DNA of 64,000 bases, from assembly GCA_026214975.1 (NCBI GenBank), contig CM047810.1:99402316-99466315 (forward strand), given 5' to 3'. The translations under genes and the position numbers were made by a program. This DNA comes from Gentiana macrophylla. Lineage: Eukaryota; Streptophyta; Magnoliopsida; Gentianales; Gentianaceae. The notes below the pieces were generated by a model, which had not been told where the DNA came from, did not search any database, and saw nothing but the letters and a program-made list of their open reading frames with translations. The stretch's first letter is position 1, and each line of letters starts with the position of its first letter. Below, piece after piece: positions 54,223-64,000 of this stretch.

Positions 54223-56920
54223 GATGCCATGTTCCCTGATCCGGCACCGTGACGTAAAAAGATTCAGAAAGAGGTGGCCCGCGCTCAAGGAACCAGTACC
54301 AGTGCGACCAGAGAAAAAGAGGTGTCTGATGTTGAAGATCAGGCCGCCGAACCTAGCTCTAGTGGCGCCGCTGAGCATGATGAGGCATTTATTGAGGATG
54401 CCGCTAATCATGAGCTGATGGGCTCGAGCGAGGATGAGAACGTGCCCTTACCGCGTAAGTCCGTCTGGGAGCTCCTTAAGAAGCCTAAAAGGAAAAGGGA
54501 CCCCAAACCGACGACTGTTGGTGAAGCAGCGGCGAAGGCAAAAAACCCAAAACCCAATAATCCGGAAGCGTTAAGGGAGTTTACTCTTCTGGCCGTGTAT
54601 GAGAAGGCTCTGGAGAAGGAGTGGGTGATGCTTTGTGACAGTGAAGAGCTCAACAAACTTCTCCGCCGTCGATATAAGATTGACACAAATGTCTACAGGT
54701 TTTCTTTATTTGATTATTCGAAAGAGGTGGATAAGTTTAAACCCGAAGATCACGAGGATTATGTTTGTGCCCGTCGTCCGGATGATACCCCAATCCTTCA
54801 CTTTGATCATTTCTATGCGGGGCTCAGACCCCCATTTGACCCATTTTTTGTCAAGATTTGCGAGCTGACGAGGGCTCTACCCACCGATTTTGCGATTGGG
54901 GCCGTTATTCAGATTATGGCCTTCATTGTTATGTGTCGGACGATGAAGATAGAGCACACCCTTACTCTGCTGGGTCAATTCCACTTATTTTGTACGACGG
55001 GCCTTTCGAGGCAGATATATTTGATGACCAAGACGCCTCGCTTGCTATTCTTGGTACTAAATAAAATCCACAGATGGCAAGAGCGGGTGCTGAAGGTGGA
55101 ATCCAAAGTTGGTTGGCCATTTCCTAAGGCCGCACAGCGCAAAGGAAAGCCCGCCCTTTCACTTGGAGAGCCCCTAGTTTCTGAGCATCGATTCGTTCAA
55201 GGGCTCTTGGCCCTTATAAATTCTGATGGGGTCGAGCCCTCTTTGAGAAATGTGGCTTGGGTCGATCATCTTGATGTGGCCCTTCCCCTCACGTGCATGG
55301 CTAGGCTAGCGGGTCCGGGTAAAGCGGAAGCCCTAGTGGTCATAGAACCGGAGGAATGCGACCCCGACTGGATAGGAGAGTGTCACTTGGGTAAATTCTT
55401 TCCCTACGAGTGCCCTGTATGTGGAGGCGATCCTACGAGAAGACCGTCTTGTAATTTTCTTTCGTTGCTTTTTATTTCGTAACTTTATATGCTGTATTGT
55501 TTTGCTCCTTTTTTGACCTGTTTCTAACGAACTCTTTTGTAGGCATGGACGCTAACGAACGCCGAGCTCAAAGACAAAGGCTCAACGATGAGAATGCCAA
55601 AACTCGACATACGACTCTAAAATAGGTTTTGGGGAAGATACCACATACCGTGGATGCCTATCATTGATGAGACATACGACCCCACTCAGCTTTCGGCGGC
55701 GCCCATAGGTGCGAGAGCTCAAGCCAGGTGGGCGAGGCTCAAAAGAGATCACAAGCTGAAGTACCTGTAAAAGAGCTTCAGGGCCCCAAGCGGTCTAGAG
55801 CTGAGAAGACCAAGACTGCTGGTGGAGCTGAGAAAGGCTCTGACCGTCCCGACAAGGGACCTGCTGACAAATGCTCTCTGCGGCCAGAAGTTTCTACTGA
55901 AGAGGTCGCGGAGGAGACGGGGGCGCTGCCCACGGGGACCCTTCCCCAAGGTTATAAAAAGAAGGAGGATGTTTGGCTGGATGCTGATTTTATCCAAGGC
56001 CTTGACATGACGAGGGCAAAACAGATCAGGGAGGCAATTGCCGATGTCATTCCCTTGGGCCGTCTTGCCTGGAGTTCAAATAGAGATTGGTAGGGGATCA
56101 CTACTCACATCGTGGTTCGGGACGATGCCCCCACCAAAGATGAGGTCGCTGAGCTCAAAGATCTTTCCGGCCAGTTTGGGATCACAGCCTCTATGGTGAG
56201 CTTTTTATTTCTGACCTCGTATTTTTTCTAACTTTGCTTTTCTGGCGGTCTTACTCTCTTTTCTTTCAGCTTGGAACTCGTATTAACAAGGCTATTGAGG
56301 CCGCTAAGAAACGTAAGGCCGAGCTTAGGAAAGCGACTATGGCTCTTGGGGCCTCGGATAAGGCTAGGGTCGCTGCTGAGGACAAGAGTGCGGACGCCTT
56401 GACTGAGGTAGATCGCATGAAGAAGGCCATGCTTGAGAGCGCTAGGCTGGACGCTAAGCTGCAGTAGAAAGTGGCGATTCTGAAAGACGAAGCCCATAAA
56501 TCTGCTGAAGGGTTGTCGGCCGCACAGGAGGAGATTGCGAGTTTAAAAGAGCAACTTGCTGCCGCAAATAAGGCTACTAAGGAGGCGGGTCCTGCGGCCA
56601 TTGTTGTCCATAAGCGTTCTGATGAGTTTTTCGACTATTTGAAGGCGAGCTTTGACAAAGGCTTCAACCATCTCGCTCGCTGCCTTTGGGCATATCATGG
56701 TAGAGAGTCGATCATTTTTGAGGAAATGCTCCGGTGGGCAAACATGTCCCAGTGAAGTCCTGATTTGTTGGCCCTTCATCCAGATATTCCTTATGCTCGC
56801 TGCCTGCGGATCACATTACCTCATCCAGTTAATCCTATTAACTTTGCCATTTTGAAGAATCCTCCTACTGATGCGAGCGCCCAACCAGGCGATGATTACA
56901 TTGACACTCCCCCTGGCTAA
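54223..56920 (+). pseudogene. Gypsy-type accessory gene with introns, broken
   Basis: 54274-55450 is open: an acidic N-terminus, basic LLKKPKRKRDPKP, then FYAGLRPPFDPFFVKICEL and MAFIVMCRTMKIEHTLTLL. These match the 'putative gypsy type transposon' domain of TAT-like gypsy elements. A likely intron (55451-55542) has donor CTT/GTAATT, branch CTAAC and acceptor TTTTGTAG. The next exon opens in the right phase (CMDANERRAQ), then has stops at 55621 and 56089. A second likely intron (56196-56269, ATG/GTGAGC to TTTCAG) also keeps phase. Exon 3 is coiled coil (KAIEAAKKRKAELRK on), with TAG at 56465 and TGA at 56753, ending at 56918-56920. No start codon is certain: an in-frame stop lies just upstream. 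Confidence 0.75.
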
Positions 56921-57588
56921 ACTTAAAGATCTTATGCCTTCTTTTTGAAATATTTTCCTGCGGTCTTGTAATAATTCAACTTTGCTTCTGATTTGGATTA
57001 TTTCGACGTTTTCTTTTGATGTTATTGTCATAACTTTAGCTTTTATTTTCCGCACTTTTATTTGTGGCCATGTTTGGCTTGTTAAACTTGATTTGTGGCC
57101 GCAATTGGCCCCCTGATTTATGCCCTGCACTTGTTTTCTTTGATTTATCTCTTGTACCTTGTATGTGTGCGGCCCCCTTTATTTGGGCGAGGTCAAGATA
57201 GCTCGTGAAAATAATAGAACCGATGAAATGTACTTGCTGTGGAAAAGCAATCAAAATTTCCGCCTGCGGCCCCCTGTATTTTGACGAGGTTGATATAGCT
57301 CTCTTAAAATACTAGGTCTTGTAAATTTGAAAAATCGATCATGCGGCCCCCTTGTTTTACGCCAAACTCTAATAAGTTGGGGCGAAACAAATATCCTGCA
57401 CGCGGCCCCCTTGTTGGAGACGAGGTACGTTGTCCGTGGTGTGTTTGTGGAGTTTCGAAATTTTTCACTCTATGGCCCCCTAAGTTTATGGCGAGCTAGA
57501 AATATTGGGCTTGCCCGAAACTTGAAGGTTAGTTGACTGGACAGGACGAACCTTTCTTGACTGTTGTGCTTCTGAAGAAAGCTAAAGC
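56921..57588 (+). repeat. Downstream region with GGCCCCC repeats
   Basis: No gene. GGCCCCCT recurs at about 57107, 57171, 57268, 57345, 57404 and 57474, 59-97 bp apart, often preceded by TGCG and followed by GACGAGGT-like text. It is probably the 3' untranslated part of the gypsy-type element. It ends where the F LTR starts. Confidence 0.6.
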
Positions 57589-58898
57589 TGTTGGTCCCTT
57601 GGAAAGGCTAACACAAGTTTCGAGGGGGGTGAATAAACTTGTCACAAAAAACTTTCCCAAAACTGAAAGTACCCCAGGAACTGAGTTTTTACTAAACTCA
57701 AACTGAACTAATAGACTGATGCTCAGTTCAGTTTTGTTCCTATCCTTTAATCTTGCATAGGAGTTAGCTAATTCAGTTTTGCTGATGCTAGAACTGAACT
57801 GACTTGTAGCGGATAAGATCAAGCCTTTTGTGCAATAGATGTGTCAATAAAGATCTAATCCTCCTATGTATCAGTTATGTGCTGACTCAGTGTCTAATGT
57901 TTGCTGAGTAAAGTAATAATAATGTCATAATTAAAGCAATCATAGCACAAATATAAATGCGTAAAGTAAATCAACACAGAGTTTGTTTATGGAAGTTCCG
58001 GGTGGTGTAATCCTGTACGTCTCCCCTTCTCCTGTGGTGTAGGACGTATCACTAGAATCTTGAGATAACTGTTACAAAATCCTAGCCCAATGACAGTCCT
58101 TCACGACACCCTAGTTTCGCTGTCTACACATAATGAAGAAAGGTAAGATTGCTCCCTTCACTCTGCACACTGATCCTTCGGAGGTGGAATGACTCCTTCA
58201 CCAGCTCACCACACAAACACAGTCCGCAGACTGCACCTTTAGCTGTGGCAACTGAGTTGTAACCGTATGAGGAAAGGTAGAGTTGCTCTCCTCAAACTAT
58301 GCACAGCCAACCCTTTTTACACAAAGGTTAGGTTTAGAATTAATCAAGAGATTAATTCAGTGAGCTGTCTGCTTCTTCTGGATATGGCATTGTAGCTCCA
58401 AGATGCCTTCTTCCCCCTTAATGGGTTACTGAATATTTCTTCATAATCTTCAAGGCAATTTCGTTGGCTTCCCCTATTTTTATATATGAAATCTGATTTT
58501 CTGGATCTGGATCCTTAGATATATGCTTTATAAAACTTGTCCAAGATCTATTCTATCACGCACTTCCTTCTGAGTATTTATAGGGATGATGTAACGGTCA
58601 AATAAATCTTATAGCCGTTACATCTATCTTTTAGCCAACGTTCATGTGTACGACCTTTTGTCGTTTTGTTATTTCAAATTCAATAAGGCCTTAACTCAGT
58701 TCTCTACTCTTCTTCAAAACTGAGTATCTCATATTCTTGACATCTGACTTCAATTGACTAAGTCGGAGTACACCATTCAGTTTCTTCTTTTTCTGGTAAC
58801 TGATAGTCTTTGTCCTTAAGATTATTCAGCTTTACATGATCTATAGTTCAGTTTCAGGTCACCTGATCGGCTAAAACTGGGTCCAATCTTACCGGCAG
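57589..58898 (-). repeat. Truncated LTR F, third family related to C/D and E
   Basis: On the minus strand it ends GCCTTTCCAAGGGACCAACA (at 57589), like C and D. It shares the order of landmarks: ACTCCGACTT.. near AATGGTGTACTC, a TATA box CCTATAAATAC (about 58582-58575), GGATTACACCACC, and TTCACCCCCCTCG. The LTR start (TGTTGGAC type) is not found. About 400 bp is missing where element G's LTR begins. No primer site or gag lies next to it, so it is a solo or broken LTR. Confidence 0.75.
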
Positions 58899-60333
58899 TG
58901 TACCGGGTCGAATTGTAGTCTAGTCTGGTGAATCAAGATCGTATCCCTCAGGGAAATGAAAATGTAATTCAAAATGTGGTTAAACACCAATTAGCTATTA
59001 TTATCTTGATCTAAGTCGCAGTCCTTACCAATTAGAGTTATTAATATGATACTAATGCGGTAATTAAGTGGATATTTATATAGATATATAGATACCAATA
59101 TAATTAATATATATAGTTATATAATAAGAACTAACCAAGACAATATTATTGAACTATGATCTCTTTTAGTTTACTGGATGTGATCAAACTTCATGTTTTA
59201 AGGTGTTTATTGATTATGTGAAACGGTATACTCCTCAGCTAACAAATTCCCCTCATACGAGTGCACGAATTTGTTCTATGCCTCCTCCTTGGTAAAACCG
59301 CAATTAAACCTAATGATTTGACATGATAATCTCTCGAGTATAAATATTCTATCCCTAGATAAGAAAGAGGGTTCCGTTTGTCAGACGGCCAATTTTACCT
59401 TCCAGTCTTTCTACCCTTTTCTCATACCCTAACGTCTCTGGTCAGTTCATGATTAGGTTATGTCTCTGTCCATACTGGTTAATTACGTCAATACAGACTG
59501 TCAATTAGTTCAAGTAGAAAAAGATCATCATATTCAATTTTTAGTCAAATTTTTAACATAGTCATCATCCATTTCCCTAAAAGAGAAACATATTTCAATT
59601 ACATGTCTTGGCTAGTTGTATAATTAGCCTACATATATTATTACTATTATATAAAATTGTACATAAACAACAAACATAATAACCTTAGAATATTACCGAT
59701 TACAATTGTTGAAGTGGGTTTTGTCCTCTGAATGTAACAATATTGATGAAATCAACAACCTTCGATAATTATTCTAACTATTACAACGATACTAATACTA
59801 TTTTTATGGCAGAATGCCTACTGAAATAATATTTACAGAGAGTAGATAAGAAAATATATATAATGATAGAGATATATATATTGGTACCCTTTTTCTCTTC
59901 TTATAAATGACACTATTTATAGGCTGAGTATTCTGGTCCGGCGTACGCCCAGACTGATCCGGCGTGCGCCGGATTAACCGAATTTGAGTACATTGTGTCA
60001 GACGCATGTGGAGTAACATGGGTTAATCATAAAAATAATCCGGCGTGAACCGGCTTCCTCTGGCCTGCGCCGGATTTGTCAAATATCAGCCACTTGATCA
60101 GAATTTTATGTTTTTCGATTCCGATTCTTCTACTTTGTATCACATAATACCTGTATAATTCAAAAAACAGCAAAACCACAGGTAAATCTGATAACAAAAG
60201 TTATAATTTGTATTACGTTATTTATTTGTAGTATTAGATTTTTATAAGTTATTTTACTATCTTTTAAGATATTTAGATAAAATTAATCAATAATATGTAT
60301 AAAATGTTATAAATTTCAGTTATAAATTTAACA
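58899..60333 (-). repeat. Candidate 3' LTR of gypsy-like element G
   Basis: On the minus strand it would start TGTTAAATTTATAACTG at 60333 and end ACCCGGTACA at 58899, giving 1435 bp with TGT...ACA ends. A polypurine-like GTGGGGAGTAG lies just before it. It has a TATA box (59923-59913). The matching 5' LTR is outside the window, so the ends are inferred. Confidence 0.5.
59913..60073 (-). promoter_or_regulatory. G LTR promoter with four CCGG palindromes
   Basis: Minus strand: CCTATAAATAG at 59923-59913. Upstream are four imperfect palindromes of CCGGCGTACGCCGG type at 59938-59950, 59959-59972, 60040-60053 and 60060-60073. Within each pair, starts are 20-21 bp apart. The same set stands before the accessory gene at 62825-62954. 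Confidence 0.6.
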
Positions 60334-61805
60334 TATATCTACTACTCCCCACTTAGCTTTTGATCGTCCTCGAGCAAAATAAGCGATGATAATAAATAAA
60401 AATTCATAATGCAAACAATATAGTTTATCTAGATTAAATTTCTAATTTAGTAACGTATGCTGTCAATATTATAATTATATTAATTTTTTTCTATCTAAGA
60501 TCATTAAGAGGACGAAAAGTGTGTATAACTTAATAAATTACTTATAAAATATTATCTAAATGAAATTCTACTTGAATTACTTAATAATAAAAATAAAATA
60601 TTTAGAATAACTTTATAATCGCCACTATACGAATTATCGGAATCAAGGACTAGGTCAAGTAGTTGGCAAATTGGCTTATAATGTTTAGGCTCAGGGTAGT
60701 TGGCTAATCGAAAGGATAATAAAGGAAAAATCAAAAGGGATAGAAGCAAGTCGTACGTACTTACACCTTCAACTTTTTGATCAAAAATTATCTCGATTAG
60801 TAATATCTTGAACAGACTTAATTTTTTTTTTTTTAACAAACATAATATTATGCCAACAATCATGATTTTTGTAGAAATGCTCATCCGGATACACATCTCA
60901 ACTTTTGCCATTTGTATTGCATCGACTCTTTTATTTCGATGTTGTCACCGCTATCCATAAGTATATACTGAACTTGCGGGATTCCAAGGAAATGTAGACC
61001 AAATTAAGTTAAGGGTCGGTTTTATCTAGTTAATCATAATGGCTAATTTCGAGTGAGGTCTTGATCACTCTACAAGGCTGAGGTGGGGACAAAAATTGGA
61101 AATCATGTTCGGGTAGGCTATTTGTCTCTAGTTAGTCAAAGTTATGCCAAAAATCGTCATCCCTAATCCGATTCCAATTTCATACTTGTTTTGAAAAGAA
61201 AATTATTCTAAAATTTAATTATAAATTATAAGTAACTTTTGTCTAATTTCATAAAAAAAAATATTTCATAATATTTATCTAGATATACATACTTAAATTC
61301 TTGTTAAAATCTAAAATAGATAAATAATATAGAAATAATATATCAAGATTACTTTGCTTAATTAAAATTTTATTCTATCAAAATATATCATTTTTATTAT
61401 AATAATTATATATTATTTCATTTATTTTCTTAAGAATAATTAAACTAAGTGTATATGTATTTGATATATTAATTTCCTTTTATTTACTAACCTAACTCTA
61501 CTCCCCACCTGCGAACTGGCATTGTCCCGATGATAAGTGAGTAAAAAGTTGGGTAGAAAATAAAAGGAATCTTTTTAAGTAAGGTGATGCGAGTTGTTTG
61601 TGAATTAGTTGTTTAGAAAGAAAATTTATATAGAAAACCATAATAGTTTAAAAAAACAAACATTAATATTACATAAAGACATAATTAAACAAACTTACGA
61701 ATCAACTTAAACAATTTAAACGAAACTTAAACTTAAAATATCTTATTCCATCAACTAAACAAACCACTTAAACTCCTGCCATTGCACACAGATGAAATTA
61801 CTCCT
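60334..61805 (-). other. AT-rich internal region of G with two PPT-like motifs
   Basis: No supported gene. At 60344-60385 (minus) CTCGAGGACGATC, then AAGTGGGGAGTAG, resembles the segment in front of many plant gypsy 3' LTRs. A second, similar motif GGTGGGGAGTAGAG, preceded by CATCGGGACAATGCC, lies at about 61540-61496. A minus-strand frame at 60552-60911 has only a hydrophobic, low-complexity look. Confidence 0.45.
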
Positions 61806-62690
61806 CTAATCTTCTGCTGTAGATGAACCACGTGGTACATCCACTGGGAGCAAACCTAGAAGAGGTTGACGAGAAGGAAAGATCTCATCCGATGCAGTTT
61901 CTGGAACTCCAGCAAAACGGACATAGATTCTAGAGATCAATGACGCATATGGCATCGGTTGACGAAAATTTCGTCTACCGAGTGCAAAGTTGATGGCCGT
62001 CTTGTGGATCAGGACTCCCCAATCAATAATACCTCCAATTGTAATAGCATAAAGCAGCAACATCTCATCATCAGAAACCTCTGAAAAATCCAAAGTTGGA
62101 AAAACTCGTGAATTAATAAAATGTTTCCAGGTTCGAAGATGAGGAAGCAGAGCTGAAGTGGATACATCACGATCACGGTTGTAATTTGGAAAGAGAATTT
62201 GGAAAGCTTCGGCACACTTATCAATAACACCATGAACAGTGTCCAAATTCCACTGTGATTCGTAATGACTATTTGGGGTAGTTTGGACAGGGGGTATTTG
62301 AAAAGCTTGATTAATGATAAAAGGAGTGAATGGTACAATACAACCACGAATACGCACAAAACGTGTAGACTTTACAGAAATAGATTCTGACAGAGCTGCA
62401 TAAAATTCTCGGACTAGAGTGACATTGACCTTGCCTCTTGGTGTACGAACGAAACGGTCCCATCCACCTCCTTCGATACGCAGAAATCCCCACTGGTTTA
62501 TTTTCCGAAAATTAAGACCCTTTTCAAGCAAAATGGGGGATTGACTAAAGTTAGATAAATAACGGTCTTGAGCTGTTTGGTTCGGATAATCATTAGGATT
62601 GAAAAATAAGGGTTGAGAATCCGGGGTTTCAGCATTTGGGTATAACGGGGGAGAGTAACTGTTAACTGACGGAGAAGAATGATTGGACAT
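61806..62690 (-). CDS. Accessory protein of gypsy-like element G, intact
   Basis: A 294-residue frame with no break, the only intact gene in the window. The start ATG at 62690 is the first in frame, about 75 bp after a TATA box. The N-terminus (about 1-45) is Ser/Pro/Asn-rich. The core has GKVNVTLVREFYAAL (residues ~85-100), RIRGCIVPFTPFIINQAF (~113-130), a helical middle, and DWGVLIHKTAI (~225-235). These suit the 'putative plant transposon protein' domain known from plant retroelement accessory genes. No signal peptide or membrane segment. A partial paralogue lies upstream at 63231-64000. Molecular role unknown. It might be an expressed retroelement gene. Confidence 0.6.
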   Translation of the reverse strand: MSNHSSPSVNSYSPPLYPNAETPDSQPLFFNPNDYPNQTAQDRYLSNFSQSPILLEKGLNFRKINQWGFLRIEGGGWDRFVRTPRGKVNVTLVREFYAALSESISVKSTRFVRIRGCIVPFTPFIINQAFQIPPVQTTPNSHYESQWNLDTVHGVIDKCAEAFQILFPNYNRDRDVSTSALLPHLRTWKHFINSRVFPTLDFSEVSDDEMLLLYAITIGGIIDWGVLIHKTAINFALGRRNFRQPMPYASLISRIYVRFAGVPETASDEIFPSRQPLLGLLPVDVPRGSSTAED

Positions 62691-62965
62691 TTTGTACCGT
62701 ACTTAAATAGACAGTAGGTGAAAGAGAAGAAGGTGTGCCACTTTAGGAATGTAAGGGGTGCTATTTATAGGTAAAAATTCGAGCAGAAGAAGAAAAGATT
62801 GGTTTTGGGCCATAAATAGATTTTCCGGCGTAAACCGGAATGTTCCGGCCTACACCGGAATTTATTTAATTCCTGCCGAATTGAATACCCTATATATAGG
62901 CAGTCATGTCGGTGATAACCCGGCGTGAACCGGAAGGTACCCGGCGTACGCCGGACTTTACTGTT
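62691..62965 (-). promoter_or_regulatory. Promoter-like region of the G accessory gene
   Basis: Minus strand: CCTATAAATAGCACC (TATA about 62770-62762), with a ~70-bp leader to the ATG. Upstream are CCGG palindromes at 62825-62838, 62845-62858, 62920-62933 and 62941-62954, again in two pairs with 20-21-bp spacing. A palindromic CCCTATATATAGG (62888-62900) sits between the pairs. Confidence 0.6.
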
Positions 62966-63230
62966 CACGAACAGAGTCTAAATTGTGTGTACATGGCCAA
63001 AAAAAAATTTAAAATCAAACATAATAAAAGACATTACTCATATAAAATCAAAATGTTATAAAATTGTTACCAAACAAATTATTACGCACTTGGGAAATTA
63101 TGAAAAAGTGCACTAACCACTGAGTGCTGCAACAAAACGTCAACGTAAGATACTAGTACCGAATTAACACATAAAACGAAATAGTTATAATAGTACAAAT
63201 GTTTTTTAAATGAAAAAAAGTTTAATCAGT

Positions 63231-64000
63231 TCATTCAAAATCTTCAAAATTCATGTCGTGAGGTGGATGTGGCATGGACTGAGTCGATACTGCTTCAAAG
63301 TCGGGGGCTGAAGTCGTGGTATAGAATGGATCTTGCGAGCGCATGTTGGACATAGTAACCGAACTCTCGAAACCAAGCGATCCAAAACCTGTAGTAATAA
63401 TTTGAGACCAAGCGTAAATCGCAAATCTCAAGCAAAGAAATTGTGACACTGGGAACATACCACCTGACATACTATATTGGCCCGAAGTTGTCTGAGTGTA
63501 AGAGTGAAAGGTAGGAGGCGAGGGAATCGGCTGAACCCAAGCAGGTAAAGTATAGGGGTGTGCCTGGCACTGAGGCAGATCGTCAGAAATTTGCTCATAA
63601 GCGGGGTCTAGACCTCTCATAAAAGCTCGCTGTCCTCGGACTCCAACTCTAATATAATCTGCCCACTGCCTAACTCGCTCAAATCCTAACACCATATTAG
63701 CCTGACCTCGACTAATTGCACTGAGAATGGCGTCAGATTGGTCATTCCTAGAAGAGGAACCGAATAGGGGTGGGATTCGAGTACGAGGGGTTGCTGACGC
63801 TGCTGACGATTAGGATCGTTATAATCAAGTCTGCCAGCAGGACACGGAGCAAGTCTAGGACCTATTATTGGGGTATCAGCATAGACGATTCTGTCAGCGG
63901 GTAGGACTGGGACTCTCGCCATTAGGCACAACGCATAAATAAGATTTGGAAATGGCATATTTCCTTGCGGAATGCGGGCATGAGCAAAATACCAAACCTT
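63231..64000 (-). pseudogene. Second accessory protein of G, partial and frameshifted
   Basis: Runs in from the window edge on the minus strand: FAHARIPQGNMPFPNLIYAL, then LMARVPVLPADRI, aligning with the C-terminal part of the 294-residue protein (FALGRRNFRQPMPY..LISRIYVRFAGVP). After about 88 codons, near 63735, the frame shifts by one. It continues as MVLGFERVRQWADYIRVG to a stop at 63231. The tail is Gln/Pro/Ser-rich (about residues 155-245). Its N-terminus lies outside the window. It appears to be an older duplicate of the 61806-62690 gene, or a fused version with a longer C-terminus. Confidence 0.55.

Noticed and set aside
16789..54227. Target duplication framing C and D together
   Set aside because: CTACT on the left and GATGC on the right do not match in either orientation.
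57589..58898. F as the missing 3' LTR of C or D
   Set aside because: It lies outside the C/D block, is on the minus strand beyond D's 5' LTR, and is too diverged from both LTRs.

Overview
The window is plant nuclear DNA from a gene-poor, AT-rich repeat region, probably pericentromeric or intergenic. I found no host protein gene, tRNA or rRNA. Almost everything is nested LTR retrotransposon. The plant origin is inferred from tRNA-iMet primer sites (TGGTATCAGAGC type), Copia gag/pol proteins of plant type, a Mutator-like element with long terminal inverted repeats, an intron-containing gypsy-type accessory gene, and plant-style promoters. The host species cannot be told from the sequence.

Layout. 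1-3990: a decayed Copia element on + (element 0). Its gag is split by a solo LTR of family A on - (223-2192, target duplication GAGAG). 3991-5721: diverged AT-rich tandem repeats, then a GC-rich LTR-like stretch with an 83-bp minisatellite. 5722-16298: element A, a decayed Copia element with ~1.95-kb LTRs on +. Its 5' LTR has lost ~455 bp and carries a 1.74-kb Mutator-like element full of minisatellites. 16299-16793: more minisatellite and an LTR-like promoter fragment.

16794-54222 is a composite of two related SIRE-like Copia copies placed tail to tail. C is on + (16794-28390). D is on - (28388-54222). Each has a 5' LTR and no 3' LTR. D is interrupted by two copies of a sister family E, both on +: E2 (29013-35010, internally deleted) and E1 (36152-47999, structurally complete with target duplication GATTC). 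C and E follow LTR-PBS-gag-pol with a long third reading frame (ORF3) after pol. A spacer with ACACGTGG boxes and a TATA box sits before ORF3 in all four copies.

54223-57588: a decayed, intron-containing gypsy-type accessory gene (putative gypsy type transposon domain) with a GGCCCCC repeat tail. 57589-58898: a truncated LTR related to C/D on -. 58899-64000: the 3' part of a gypsy-like element G on -, with a TGT...ACA LTR, two related accessory proteins (one intact, 294 aa), and paired CCGG palindromes in front of both its LTR TATA box and an internal TATA box.

How the parts work together: these are self-replicating elements, nearly all broken by stops and frameshifts. The recurring theme is an accessory protein gene outside gag-pol, several with their own promoter-like region. 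ORF3 of C/E and the G proteins may share a domain. That module, with the conserved gag stop plus acceptor-like site at the gag/pol boundary, is the most interesting content.
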